Shown: positions 1 through 6,774, counted from the stretch's first letter. The stretch: 13,365 nt of DNA from Pseudomonadota bacterium (GCA_015222595.1 JADFVP010000125.1:1-13365), one strand, 5' to 3'. Notes: generated from the letters alone by a model not told the origin. Numbers and translations: made by a program.

Positions 1-92
1 GAGCGCGGCAGCCGGTAGATGCAGACATTTAAAAAACTGCCGATCACAGCGCCGAAGATAAAAGGAACGGATAAAAGAATATAATCAGGCAA
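1..92 (-). CDS. Prepilin peptidase (A24 family), N-terminal fragment
   Basis: Only the first 30 codons are in the window; the gene continues past position 1. The translation reads MPDYILLSVPFIFGAVIGSF and then LNVCIYRLPR. A hydrophobic first helix followed by GSFLNVCIYRLPR is the hallmark start of prepilin leader peptidases (PilD/PulO/GspO), inner-membrane enzymes that cleave and N-methylate type IV pilins and type II secretion pseudopilins. The catalytic aspartates and the cytoplasmic Cys motif lie outside the window and cannot be checked. The start is TTG at 92-90: an in-frame TAA at 104-102 rules out an earlier start, and a TAAGGA-type Shine-Dalgarno lies about 6-7 nt upstream. It follows the HEPN gene by 94 bp on the same strand, with no clear terminator between them. 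Confidence 0.85.
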   Translation of the reverse strand, partial: MPDYILLSVPFIFGAVIGSFLNVCIYRLPR

Positions 93-186
93 GATCCTTC
101 CTTACTGTAATATCGCTCACGCGCCAGTTGCCGCTCCTAACAGAGCAGGCACGGGGCGTTAGTGACGCACGCGCCTTCACGCTCGG

Positions 187-609
187 CTACAGGGTGTCGG
201 GCAGGTACTCTTTACGCTTCATCTCGACCATCTCGATAATGTCCGAGGCCTGCTTTACCGCTTCTATCGCGTCTTTGGAAGAGATCACCTCGGAAGGGAT
301 CCCGCCGGGCAGCGCATCAGGAAAGCGCGCCGTCTTGTAGTACAGGTCGAGGCTTGTCGTGCCGCCTACAAAAGCCTTGAAACTCTCCTCGTACGTCATA
401 ACCCTGTCGAGCAGGTCGGCTACGCTTCGTGTCGCAATAGCGTCCTCTTTATGTAGAAAGAGATAACCGCGCAGGGCCTTGGCAGCGGCCTGTTGAGCCC
501 AAAAGGTGCACTGCGCGAAGAACTCGCCCTGTAGAGTCCACTCTGCAGCCTTAAAGTCGTACTCGGCCTGCCTCAACCACCTGTCGGCCTCCTTTGCAAG
601 AATCTCCAT
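187..609 (-). CDS. HEPN-domain protein, orphan
   Basis: A 140-residue, mostly helical protein of the HEPN type (PF05168-like). The recognisable parts are W11 and the AEYDFKAAEW stretch (residues 15-24) in the first helix, FWAQQAAAKALRGYL (36-50), which matches the usual 'AQQAaEKALKA' helix, and ARFPDALPGG (94-103), which matches the usual 'tRYPDa' segment. Many such proteins pair with an MNT-type minimal nucleotidyltransferase as a two-gene module, often a toxin-antitoxin. No nucleotidyltransferase lies on either side here (argJ upstream, prepilin peptidase downstream). Where relatives usually have a 'THsL' motif this protein has T60-R61-S62-V63, so the customary His is Arg and RNase activity is doubtful. 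A strong AAGGAGG (620-614) lies 4 nt before the ATG. Its biological role is unknown; a nucleotide- or RNA-related accessory role is inference only. Confidence 0.8.
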   Translation of the reverse strand: MEILAKEADRWLRQAEYDFKAAEWTLQGEFFAQCTFWAQQAAAKALRGYLFLHKEDAIATRSVADLLDRVMTYEESFKAFVGGTTSLDLYYKTARFPDALPGGIPSEVISSKDAIEAVKQASDIIEMVEMKRKEYLPDTL

Positions 610-669
610 ACTGCCTCCTTTATATAACCCAAGTAGCGATTCGGTACGAACTCAAAGAACCGTAACAAC

Positions 670-699
670 AGAGTAGTTGCTTTGACACTCTCTTGTCAA
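670..699 (-). promoter_or_regulatory. Candidate promoter for the HEPN gene
   Basis: A perfect -35 (TTGACA, 699-694) overlaps the argJ stop codon. It is followed by an 18-nt spacer and a weak -10 (TACTCT, 675-670). Transcription would start about 55 nt before the HEPN ATG, allowing expression independent of argJ. The same TTGACA also forms a 6-bp inverted repeat with TGTCAA (687-682 on the minus strand), so it could instead be a chance hairpin. The -10 matches the consensus at only three of six positions. Confidence 0.3.
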
Positions 700-1973
700 G
701 TCCTGTAAGCCGAGTTCACCTCTATATACCTGTAACCTATGTCCGATGTCCAGAGCCGCGCAGACCCGGGGCCCATATTGAGCGAAATAACGACCTTAAC
801 GTCGGGCCCGGTAATAGCGGCGGCAGCTTCAGCCTCCGCACCGGTGTCGAGCCCGTTCCTGGCCACACAGACTCCGTTAAGGCTGATGTCGAGTTTCTCC
901 TCTTTGATCTTAACGCCGGACTTTCCTATCGCCATTACGATCCTTCCCCAGTTAGGGTCGGCTCCGAAGAAGGCGGTCTTTACAAGAAGCGATTCCGCGA
1001 CCGAGCGCGCGGCGCGTTCGGCCTTTGCCATGCTCGCGGCCCCCTTGACCTCTATCTCTATAACCTTCGTAGCCCCCTCTCCGTCGGCCACTATCAGCAG
1101 CGCAAGCTCTAAAGAGAGTGCCGAGAGAAGTTTCTCGAATGCGGCAAAGTTCTCTGTGCCTTTTTTTATTTCTTCCGAACCGCTGACACCGTTCGCAAAG
1201 GCGAGCACAGTATCGTTGGTCGAGGTGTCGTTATCTACTACTATAGAGTTGAACGACCCGGCCACAGCGCTCTTTAGCGCTAAAGAGAGTGCGGCGCTCC
1301 CAATTGCAGCGTCGGTAAAGAAGTACCCGAGCATAGTTGCCATGTTCGGCGCGATCATTCCGGCGCCCTTTGCAATTCCTGCGACAGTTATCATCTTGCC
1401 ACCTATGCGCGCCCTCTTGACCACGGTCTTAGGCCAGATGTCGGTAGTCATAATGGCCGTTGCCGCACGGCCCAGTCCGTCGGGCGAGAGAGCGCCGACG
1501 AGTTTCGGTACGGCCTTCAATATCTTCTCTTCGGGCAGAGGCACACCGATGACTCCTGTTGAAGAGACCAGTATCGAGCCCTTCTTAACCCCTAGTTCGC
1601 GCTCCACGGCCCCTGTCATGGAGAGCGAGGTCTTCATGCCGAGTTTGCCGACCGAGGCGTTGGCGCACCCTGAGTTAACGACAACTCCGCGCGAAGTACC
1701 TTTACGCACCCTCTTGATATCCAGGATAACAGAAGCCGCCTTGGTGGTCGAAGTAGTGAAGACCCCGGCAACCGTAGCTTCGGTGTCGCTTATAACTAGC
1801 GCAAGGTCGAGCGCGCCGCGCTTTGCTTTTATGCCGGCTGAGATCCCGGAGGCCCGAAAGCCGGGGACCTTAAGGCGATCGACTATAGAGCCCACCCTTG
1901 CTGTCCCTTTGGACTTGGCTTTAGGTCTCTTTGGGCCCGGCTTTTTAACGGACGGAGCCTTTGGCTTGGACAT
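696..1973 (-). CDS. argJ: ArgJ, glutamate N-acetyltransferase (ornithine acetyltransferase)
   Basis: ArgJ moves the acetyl group from N-acetylornithine to glutamate in the cyclic arginine pathway; bifunctional members also make N-acetylglutamate from acetyl-CoA. The protein has 425 residues from the ATG. Residue numbers here count from the GTG two codons upstream. The autoprocessing site is the Ala214-Thr215 bond in APNMATML, where Thr215 becomes the N-terminal nucleophile of the beta chain. SSTGVIG (139-145) carries the Thr-Gly oxyanion pair, NSGCANA lies at 102-108, and the C-terminus ends in the family-typical NSAYRT. The GTG at 1979 is less likely as the start because AAAAGG sits 7 nt before the ATG at 1973 but only 1 nt before the GTG. 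An odd Lys/Pro/Ala-rich extension of about 25-30 residues precedes the conserved domain. It follows secA by 143 bp. Confidence 0.96.
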   Translation of the reverse strand: MSKPKAPSVKKPGPKRPKAKSKGTARVGSIVDRLKVPGFRASGISAGIKAKRGALDLALVISDTEATVAGVFTTSTTKAASVILDIKRVRKGTSRGVVVNSGCANASVGKLGMKTSLSMTGAVERELGVKKGSILVSSTGVIGVPLPEEKILKAVPKLVGALSPDGLGRAATAIMTTDIWPKTVVKRARIGGKMITVAGIAKGAGMIAPNMATMLGYFFTDAAIGSAALSLALKSAVAGSFNSIVVDNDTSTNDTVLAFANGVSGSEEIKKGTENFAAFEKLLSALSLELALLIVADGEGATKVIEIEVKGAASMAKAERAARSVAESLLVKTAFFGADPNWGRIVMAIGKSGVKIKEEKLDISLNGVCVARNGLDTGAEAEAAAAITGPDVKVVISLNMGPGSARLWTSDIGYRYIEVNSAYRT

Positions 1974-1980
1974 CGTCACA

Positions 1981-1986
1981 CCTTTT
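1981..1986 (-). promoter_or_regulatory. Shine-Dalgarno that decides the argJ start
   Basis: AAAAGG on the minus strand lies 7 nt before the ATG at 1973-1971 and only 1 nt before the in-frame GTG at 1979. This favours the ATG. The same stretch reads TATAAAAGG, so a -10-like hexamer overlaps it, but no suitable -35 was seen. Confidence 0.6.
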
Positions 1987-2116
1987 ATACTGTCGGGTTA
2001 AGTAAATTACGGTTGGAACATCAAATTGGTAGCTGGTAACAGAGACTGGAAGAACGTGACACGCCGCCGCGCAAATATATACTAACTAAGAGGCTGAACT
2101 GTAGAGCCCCGTGTCT

Positions 2117-4861
2117 TTAGACCTGGACAACGCCGCAGCACTTCTTGAACTTCTTGCCCGAACCGCACGGACAGGGGTCGTTTCTGCCGACCTTGTCGCC
2201 GTCGCGCTTAACTGGCTCTTCCTTCACCGCTTCTTCGTCTTCGTCCGGTTCCTGCATCGGAACCACAGGGCTCTCGCCCCTGCCGGCCACAGCACCGGTC
2301 TGCAAGGCTCTGCGCTCCCTGGCCTCGGCGCTCTCCTCAGGCGGCTCTTCGGTGGTTATCTGAACCTTGAAGAGTTTTTCGACAACGTCCGACTTGAAGC
2401 GACCTATCATATCGACAAAGAGTTCATACCCCTCGCGCTTGTACTCCTGCAACGGATTCTTCTGGCCGTAGCCCCTGAGGCCGATACCGCCCTTCAGGTG
2501 GTCCATGCTCAGCAGGTGATCTTTCCAGATACCGTCTACGGCGTTGAGCATTATCACCCGCTCAAACTCCGCAAAGGTCTCGTCGCCGACAAGCCCAACG
2601 CGCTCGTTATAGGCCGCAACCGCCCGGTCGGAAATCATATCCGCTAGCTTTCTATTATCCCCCACCGCCTTGAACTCCGCGTCGGTCATCTTTATGCCGT
2701 ACTGATTATTGACGGCTTCACCCAATGCGGCGACGTCCCAGTTTTCGGGATGCGACTTCTCTTCGATGTGGGTATCTACTATCTCATCTGATATCTCGGC
2801 AGAGAACTCGCCGAGCATCTCTCTTAGCCCTGACTTTAAAAGTATCTGACGGCGGTAGCCGTAGACGACCTCCCTTTGCTGGTTCATAACATCGTCGTAC
2901 TCTAGCAGATGCTTTCTTATGTCGAAGTTGTGCGACTCTACCTTCTTCTGCGCGCCCTCTATCGCCCTTGAGACCATACCGTGTTCAATAGGCACGCCCT
3001 CGCCCATGCCTATCTTGTCCATGAGCGAAGCGATGCGGTCAGAGCCGAATATCCGCATGAGATCATCTTCGAGTGAAAGGTAGAAACGCGAAGAGCCGGG
3101 GTCTCCCTGACGGCCCGCACGCCCGCGAAGCTGGTTATCTATGCGGCGCGACTCGTGCCGCTCGGTTCCTATTATATGAAGTCCTCCGAGTGCCAGAACC
3201 TCCTCTTTCTCTTTATCGCAAACTATTTTTGCCGCAGCAAAGGCCTCTTTGTAAGCGTCGGTAGTATCGTCGAGCCCGGCCTTCTCTGCCGCCATGAAGT
3301 CCGGGTTTCCGCCGAGCAGTATATCGGTTCCACGCCCGGCCATGTTGGTCGACAGCGTCACCGAGCCTAGACGCCCGGCCTGAGCGACAATAGCTGCCTC
3401 GCCCTGATGCTGCTTGGCGTTCAGAACGGAGTGCGGAAAGCCCTCACTCACTAACATGCTGGAGAGTTTCTCCGAGTCGTCAATAGAGATGGTTCCGACG
3501 AGCACCGGTCTGCCCTTGGCGTTCCACTCCTTTATCTCAGCTATAACGGCTTCGAACTTCTCTTTAGGAGACCTGTAGACGAGGTCCGGGTAGTCAGTTC
3601 TTTCGAGCGGCTTATTGGTCGGCACGACCATAACTTCGAGTCCGTAAATCTCTGCGAACTCGGCGGCTTCGGTGTCAGCCGTTCCGGTCATGCCTGCAAG
3701 CTTGTCGTACATGCGGAAGAAGTTCTGGAATGTTACGGTCGCAAGCGTCTGGTTCTCGCTCTCTATCGTGACGTTCTCCTTCGCCTCCACAGCCTGATGA
3801 AGCCCGTCGCTCCATCTGCGGCCCTCCATCAGCCTGCCGGTAAACTCGTCAACTATTATGACGGAGCCGTCCTTCACGACGTAATCGACATCGATAGAGA
3901 AAAGAACATGCGCGCGCAGCGACTGGTTTACATGGTGGAGCACGTCTATGTACTTCGGGTCATAGAGGTTCGGCACATCAAGCAACTCCTCGACCTTCTC
4001 TATACCCTCTTCCGTTAAAATAACCTGCTTACCCTTTTCGTCAAGAGTGAAATGGGTCTCGACTTCGAGCGAAGGCATCGCCTTGTCTATCGTATAATAC
4101 TTATCCGTAGAGGCTTCGGTCTGCCCGGAGATGATGAGCGGGGTACGCGCCTCATCGATAAGAATAGAGTCCACCTCGTCGACTATGGCGAAGTTGTACT
4201 CGCGCTGCACGCACTCCTCTATAGAGAAGGTCATATTGTCTCTCAGGTAGTCGAACCCGTACTCGTTGTTCGTGCCATAGAGAATATCGGCGTCGTACGC
4301 CTCGCGCCTTTCGATCGGCCTCAGGTGGTAGTACCCGGCGCCGTCTTCGCCCGTATGAGCAGGGTCGAACAGAAAGCTGCCGTTGTTCTGAACAATGCCG
4401 AGAGACAGACCAAGCTCGTGGTAGACCGGGCCCATCCATGCAGCATCTCTGCGTGCAAGGTAGTCGTTTACGGTAACCAGGTGCGCACCCCTGCCGGAGA
4501 GCGCATTCAGGTAGAGCGCAAGGGTAGCCACAAGGGTCTTTCCCTCACCTGTCTTCATCTCCGATATCTTGCCCTCGTGAAGCACGGCGCCGCCTATGAG
4601 CTGAACGTCGAAGTGGCGCATCTTGACCTTTCTCCACGCCACCTCTCGCACCGCTGCAAAGGCCTCAGGCATAATGTCGTCCAGAGACTCACCTGCCTCT
4701 AACCGACCCTTAAGCCCGTCGGTCACAGAGACGAAGCCGCCGTCCGCAACGGCCTGCATGCCGGACTCCAGCGCGTTGACCTTGCCGACTATCGGCTCTA
4801 TGCGTTTGATCTCCCGGTCGTTTCTGCTACCGAAGACCTTCTTTAAGACTTTGTTGAACAT
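2117..4861 (-). CDS. secA: SecA, preprotein translocase ATPase
   Basis: SecA is the motor ATPase that drives unfolded preproteins through SecYEG at the inner membrane. At 914 residues it is a normal full-length bacterial SecA. It starts MFNKVLKKVFGSRNDREIKR, a family-typical opening. Walker A is MKTGEGKT (102-109), followed by TVNDYLARRDA (130-140) and the DEAD-type Walker B region IVDEVDSILIDEART (226-240). The preprotein-binding, helical scaffold and wing regions are intact. The C-terminal SEC-C zinc tail has C897-x-C899-x8-C908-C909, the binding site for SecB and lipid. Ribosome-binding signals are weak (GAAGAG 3 nt upstream, AGGA 11 nt upstream). A terminator after the M23 gene implies that secA has its own promoter in 4862-5040; TGTTAATAT (4963-4955) is a possible extended -10, but it lacks a good -35. 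Confidence 0.98.
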   Translation of the reverse strand: MFNKVLKKVFGSRNDREIKRIEPIVGKVNALESGMQAVADGGFVSVTDGLKGRLEAGESLDDIMPEAFAAVREVAWRKVKMRHFDVQLIGGAVLHEGKISEMKTGEGKTLVATLALYLNALSGRGAHLVTVNDYLARRDAAWMGPVYHELGLSLGIVQNNGSFLFDPAHTGEDGAGYYHLRPIERREAYDADILYGTNNEYGFDYLRDNMTFSIEECVQREYNFAIVDEVDSILIDEARTPLIISGQTEASTDKYYTIDKAMPSLEVETHFTLDEKGKQVILTEEGIEKVEELLDVPNLYDPKYIDVLHHVNQSLRAHVLFSIDVDYVVKDGSVIIVDEFTGRLMEGRRWSDGLHQAVEAKENVTIESENQTLATVTFQNFFRMYDKLAGMTGTADTEAAEFAEIYGLEVMVVPTNKPLERTDYPDLVYRSPKEKFEAVIAEIKEWNAKGRPVLVGTISIDDSEKLSSMLVSEGFPHSVLNAKQHQGEAAIVAQAGRLGSVTLSTNMAGRGTDILLGGNPDFMAAEKAGLDDTTDAYKEAFAAAKIVCDKEKEEVLALGGLHIIGTERHESRRIDNQLRGRAGRQGDPGSSRFYLSLEDDLMRIFGSDRIASLMDKIGMGEGVPIEHGMVSRAIEGAQKKVESHNFDIRKHLLEYDDVMNQQREVVYGYRRQILLKSGLREMLGEFSAEISDEIVDTHIEEKSHPENWDVAALGEAVNNQYGIKMTDAEFKAVGDNRKLADMISDRAVAAYNERVGLVGDETFAEFERVIMLNAVDGIWKDHLLSMDHLKGGIGLRGYGQKNPLQEYKREGYELFVDMIGRFKSDVVEKLFKVQITTEEPPEESAEARERRALQTGAVAGRGESPVVPMQEPDEDEEAVKEEPVKRDGDKVGRNDPCPCGSGKKFKKCCGVVQV

Positions 4862-4879
4862 ATGCTCTTCTATCCTATT

Positions 4880-4903
4880 TTGGCCTATTGGCCTATTGGC
4901 CTT
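4880..4903. repeat. Three tandem copies of an 8-bp unit in the secA leader
   Basis: On the plus strand TTGGCCTA occurs at 4880-4887 and 4888-4895, followed by a last copy with one change, TTGGCCTT (4896-4903). The array begins 19 bp before the secA start codon and lies in its untranslated leader. GGCC is self-complementary, so neighbouring units can pair with each other. No other copy was noticed in the window. A role in secA translation is speculative. Confidence 0.9.
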
Positions 4904-5030
4904 ACTGGAATTGGCATGACCGCTACTCTTTTGCCGTGCCCCGAACAGAGAGCTATATTAACACAAAGGGACCGGAACTTCTATTGCGTCAAAAGACAAA
5001 GGCTAACATGCCGGCGAGCGCGCCAGCCTT

Positions 5031-5074
5031 AAAAAAAACCATAAAAAAACCGCCGGGGATCACTCAACCGGCGG
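5031..5074 (-). terminator. Rho-independent terminator after the M23 gene
   Basis: On the minus strand a 7-bp GC stem, CCGCCGG (5074-5068) paired with CCGGCGG (5056-5050), encloses an 11-nt loop. It is followed by seven T (5049-5043), a short interruption, and eight more T (5038-5031). It begins 43 bp after the M23 stop codon, so it should uncouple the M23 gene from secA. The tandem T-tracts suggest efficient termination. Confidence 0.9.
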
Positions 5075-5116
5075 GACATATTCTTGGCTCGTTGCATAAG
5101 AACTACATCTGGAGGA

Positions 5117-6037
5117 TCAGTTAAGAATATACTTCGACGGGTTGACCATTACGCCGTTTACCTTTACCGCATAGTGCAGATGCGGTCCGGTGGAGCGACC
5201 CGTACTTCCGGTAGCGGCAATCTTCTGCCCCCTCTTGACCTTCTGGCCGACACGCACCAGAGTCTTGGAGAGATGGCCGTAGATCGTCTTTGTTCCGTAG
5301 CCGTGCTTTATGGTAATAGTCTTGCCGAGTATTCTCTCTCTTGCGACCTTAACTACTATACCATCCGCCGGCGCCTTTACGGTGCTTCCGTGACGGTTCG
5401 CAATATCGAGCCCCTTGTGCTGATGCGGGAGTCCGGTGAATGGGGAAATTCTCTGGCCAAAAGTAGAGGTAACCCAGCCGCGCACCGGCCAGACCGATGG
5501 GGTCGAGGCGAGAAGCGAGGTCTGGCTCATAAGCTGTCCCTGAAGCTCGGTGAAGGAAGACTCCTGCGAATCGGCCTGGGCCTGAAGTACGTTCATCTCC
5601 GAACGCATCTGATCTACCAACTGGTCCACCTTGCCCGCCGGAGTCATCAAGAAGTTTTCGGCTCCTGCCGACGAACCGCCACCCACACCCTTCATAGCCA
5701 CACCGGAGCCTATACGGTTCGGCTCTTCGATATTGGCAATGATGCGCAGCTTACGGTCAAAGGCATTGAGCTTAACGATCTGAGTCTCCATGCTCTTTAT
5801 CTTTGTAGTAAAGGACTGAAGCTCGATTCTCTGCTCTGTGTTCTCGGTCCTAAGTCCTGCGAGTTCGGAGACGTCGCCCCTTAGGCGAACATAATCGATT
5901 ACCACGAAAGTCAGCACAAGGGAGAAGAGAACTCCGAGAGTTCCAAAGGCCTTCAGCCGTCCTACCCCGATCTTGTACTGCCTCGACCTGGTAGCATCAT
6001 TTGTTAAAACGAAGAATGAAAGGTATCGCTTCGACAA
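5117..6037 (-). CDS. Membrane-anchored M23 (LytM-type) peptidase
   Basis: A 306-residue protein that probably cuts peptidoglycan cross-bridges or activates amidases in the periplasm. It has a short basic N-terminus, one transmembrane segment (about 29-49), polar coiled-coil-like stretches (about 55-95 and 135-175), and a C-terminal M23 domain from about 185. The zinc and catalytic residues look complete: H207-xxx-D211 in HKGLD, H255 in YGHL, and H286-x-H288 in HLH, so it is probably an active enzyme, unlike degenerate EnvC/NlpD types. The start is TTG (6037-6035), with a perfect AGGAGG (6051-6046) 8 nt upstream; the ATG farther upstream is out of frame. M23-secA-argJ is a gene order I associate with deltaproteobacteria. 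A long structured leader precedes the gene. Confidence 0.93.
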   Translation of the reverse strand: MSKRYLSFFVLTNDATRSRQYKIGVGRLKAFGTLGVLFSLVLTFVVIDYVRLRGDVSELAGLRTENTEQRIELQSFTTKIKSMETQIVKLNAFDRKLRIIANIEEPNRIGSGVAMKGVGGGSSAGAENFLMTPAGKVDQLVDQMRSEMNVLQAQADSQESSFTELQGQLMSQTSLLASTPSVWPVRGWVTSTFGQRISPFTGLPHQHKGLDIANRHGSTVKAPADGIVVKVARERILGKTITIKHGYGTKTIYGHLSKTLVRVGQKVKRGQKIAATGSTGRSTGPHLHYAVKVNGVMVNPSKYILN

Positions 6038-6307
6038 TGGGTACGCCTCCTGATTAACATTTTGAAAAATTATTTTAAGAGCCTACTTTGCAACCGCTAC
6101 AAGCTCCAAATCGACCACTCATAGGATCGACTCTCTCTATTTTAAATTCCGGCCCGCTACTATGGAAGCGAAACCGGCAACTCTCTCATTTCTTACAATC
6201 GGCTAAAGAGGCTGTAAACTAAAGCTTTTTTTAGAGTTTAAATCTCTGGCCATTCATCGCCTCAGCCGGGGCCGTATTTTCAAAACCGTTTTTGTGCCCT
6301 AGAAGCC

Positions 6308-6360
6308 GGTTCAAAAAGAAGCCCTCGTCACGAACAGACTGCTACAGCAGGCTTTGAACC
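6308..6360. repeat. Branched inverted repeat, cloverleaf-like
   Basis: GGTTCAAA (6308-6315) and TTTGAACC (6353-6360) are perfect 8-bp inverted arms. Between them on the plus strand lie GCC (6321-6323), which can pair with GGC (6350-6352), a small TCG-TCA-CGA hairpin (6325-6333), and CTGCTACAGCAG (6339-6350), a 5-bp hairpin. The last two G-containing positions compete between the inner stem and this hairpin. The fold is a three-way-junction type. On the minus strand AAGCC/GGCTT closes the junction and is followed by CTTTTT, so it could also act as a terminator. Confidence 0.5.
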
Positions 6361-6426
6361 ACTTTACTTCATACCCCTAAATGCACCTTGAAAAGAGGCA
6401 AGGAGAACATAGACCAGTACTACTCT

Positions 6427-6449
6427 CAGTCTACAGACTGAAAAGTCTG
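6427..6449. repeat. Two overlapping, mutually exclusive hairpins
   Basis: CAGTCT (6427-6432) can pair with AGACTG (6435-6440). The overlapping CAGACT (6434-6439) can pair instead with AGTCTG (6444-6449) across a 4-nt loop (GAAA on plus, TTTC on minus). The middle arm is shared, so only one 6-bp hairpin can form at a time. The second has the better loop, because the first would need a loop of only 2 nt unless it frays. Confidence 0.55.
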
Positions 6450-6508
6450 CACGGCAAGGCTTCGAGCAACGGCTGGTGAAGCAAAAATATCCGGGAAACA
6501 CTCTAATA

Positions 6509-6536
6509 ATTAGCACAAAGCCTATAATAGTGTCAA
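6509..6536 (-). promoter_or_regulatory. Candidate sigma70-type promoter toward the M23 gene
   Basis: A perfect -35, TTGACA (6536-6531), a 16-nt spacer, and GCTAAT (6514-6509), which matches the -10 consensus at four of six positions. Transcription would start near 6502 and give a leader of about 465 nt before the M23 TTG codon, including the alternative hairpins and the branched repeat. Confidence 0.4.
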
Positions 6537-6657
6537 GGCCTTATGCAGCCGTTCTTTCAAACATTCCTGAGCAGCAGTACCATCAAAAAATGAGGAGACG
6601 ACACGACTGGCGAACCAACTCGATCCGGGGCCAGACCACGAAGCCGTCTACACAGTA

Positions 6658-6663
6658 ATCATA
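6658..6663 (-). promoter_or_regulatory. Candidate -10 element below the CRP-type site
   Basis: TATGAT on the minus strand, five of six matches to TATAAT. A 17-nt spacer puts TTAAAT (6686-6681) at the -35 position, a poor match that touches the CRP-type palindrome. A weak -35 overlapped by an activator site is the layout of class II CRP-dependent promoters. The predicted start is near 6651. Confidence 0.4.
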
Positions 6664-6685
6664 CAAAAAAAGAAGCTATTATTTA

Positions 6686-6701
6686 AGTGACATCGGTCAC
6701 A
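6686..6701 (-). promoter_or_regulatory. CRP-type operator
   Basis: On the minus strand TGTGA (6701-6697), six bases, then TCACT (6690-6686). This matches the CRP consensus TGTGA-N6-TCACA at nine of ten positions. The inner bases extend the symmetry to GTGAC/GTCAC. Its centre at 6693.5 lies about 42.5 bp before the start predicted from the TATGAT hexamer. The regulator encoded just upstream (6775-7458) carries the Arg-Glu-Arg residues that read TGTGA in E. coli CRP, so it is the obvious candidate to bind here. The link is inferred. Confidence 0.55.
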
Positions 6702-6756
6702 CTCGGTTACTACTGCGGCACAGTTTATTAACTTATAGCCATACCGGCAAGCAGAA

Positions 6757-6773
6757 CAGAGCAGGCCGCTCTG
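6757..6773 (-). terminator. Hairpin after the crp-like gene, possible weak terminator
   Basis: CAGAGC/GCTCTG (arms 6773-6768 and 6762-6757) form a 6-bp stem with a 5-nt loop, starting 2 nt after the stop codon. The following bases on the minus strand are only moderately T-rich (TTCTGCTT), so termination may be weak or the hairpin may protect the 3' end. Confidence 0.35.
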
Positions 6774-6774
6774 C

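Larger units (their letters stand above)
6038..6774. other. 737-bp region without a convincing protein gene
   Basis: No open frame here has both a family signature and a ribosome-binding site. The longest candidate is 60 codons on the plus strand. Read on the minus strand, toward the M23 gene, the region holds a CRP-type palindrome (6701-6686), a -10-like hexamer (6663-6658), a second candidate promoter (6536-6509), overlapping alternative hairpins (6449-6427), a branched inverted repeat (6360-6308), a small hairpin CAAAA/TTTTG (6294-6281), an imperfect AT-rich inverted repeat around 6213-6240, and an AT-rich stretch just before the M23 Shine-Dalgarno. I recognised no tRNA, tmRNA, SRP RNA or 6S RNA. 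A long regulated 5' leader or a small-RNA gene are both possible. Confidence 0.7.

Noticed and set aside
682..699. TTGACA/TGTCAA inverted repeat over the argJ stop as a terminator or FNR-type site
   Set aside because: There is no T-tract after it on the minus strand, and the 6-base spacer does not fit the usual FNR half-site spacing.
739..2001. A 420-codon open frame on the plus strand opposite argJ
   Set aside because: Its translation is low-complexity (Ser, Ala, Pro, Thr) with no family features. It mirrors the codon bias of argJ, whose motifs are all intact on the other strand.
2111..4702. Several open frames on the plus strand opposite secA
   Set aside because: They lie wholly within secA, carry no recognisable motifs and lack ribosome-binding sites; they are antisense shadows of a conserved gene.
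6476..6658. A 60-codon plus-strand frame in the large intergenic region
   Set aside because: It would need a GTG start with no Shine-Dalgarno. It shows no domain or signal peptide and runs through the predicted minus-strand promoter elements.
6038..6774. tRNA, tmRNA, SRP RNA or 6S RNA in the large gap
   Set aside because: The T-loop-like GTTCAAAGC breaks the consensus and has no cloverleaf around it with an anticodon arm. No ends or conserved cores of the other RNAs were recognised.
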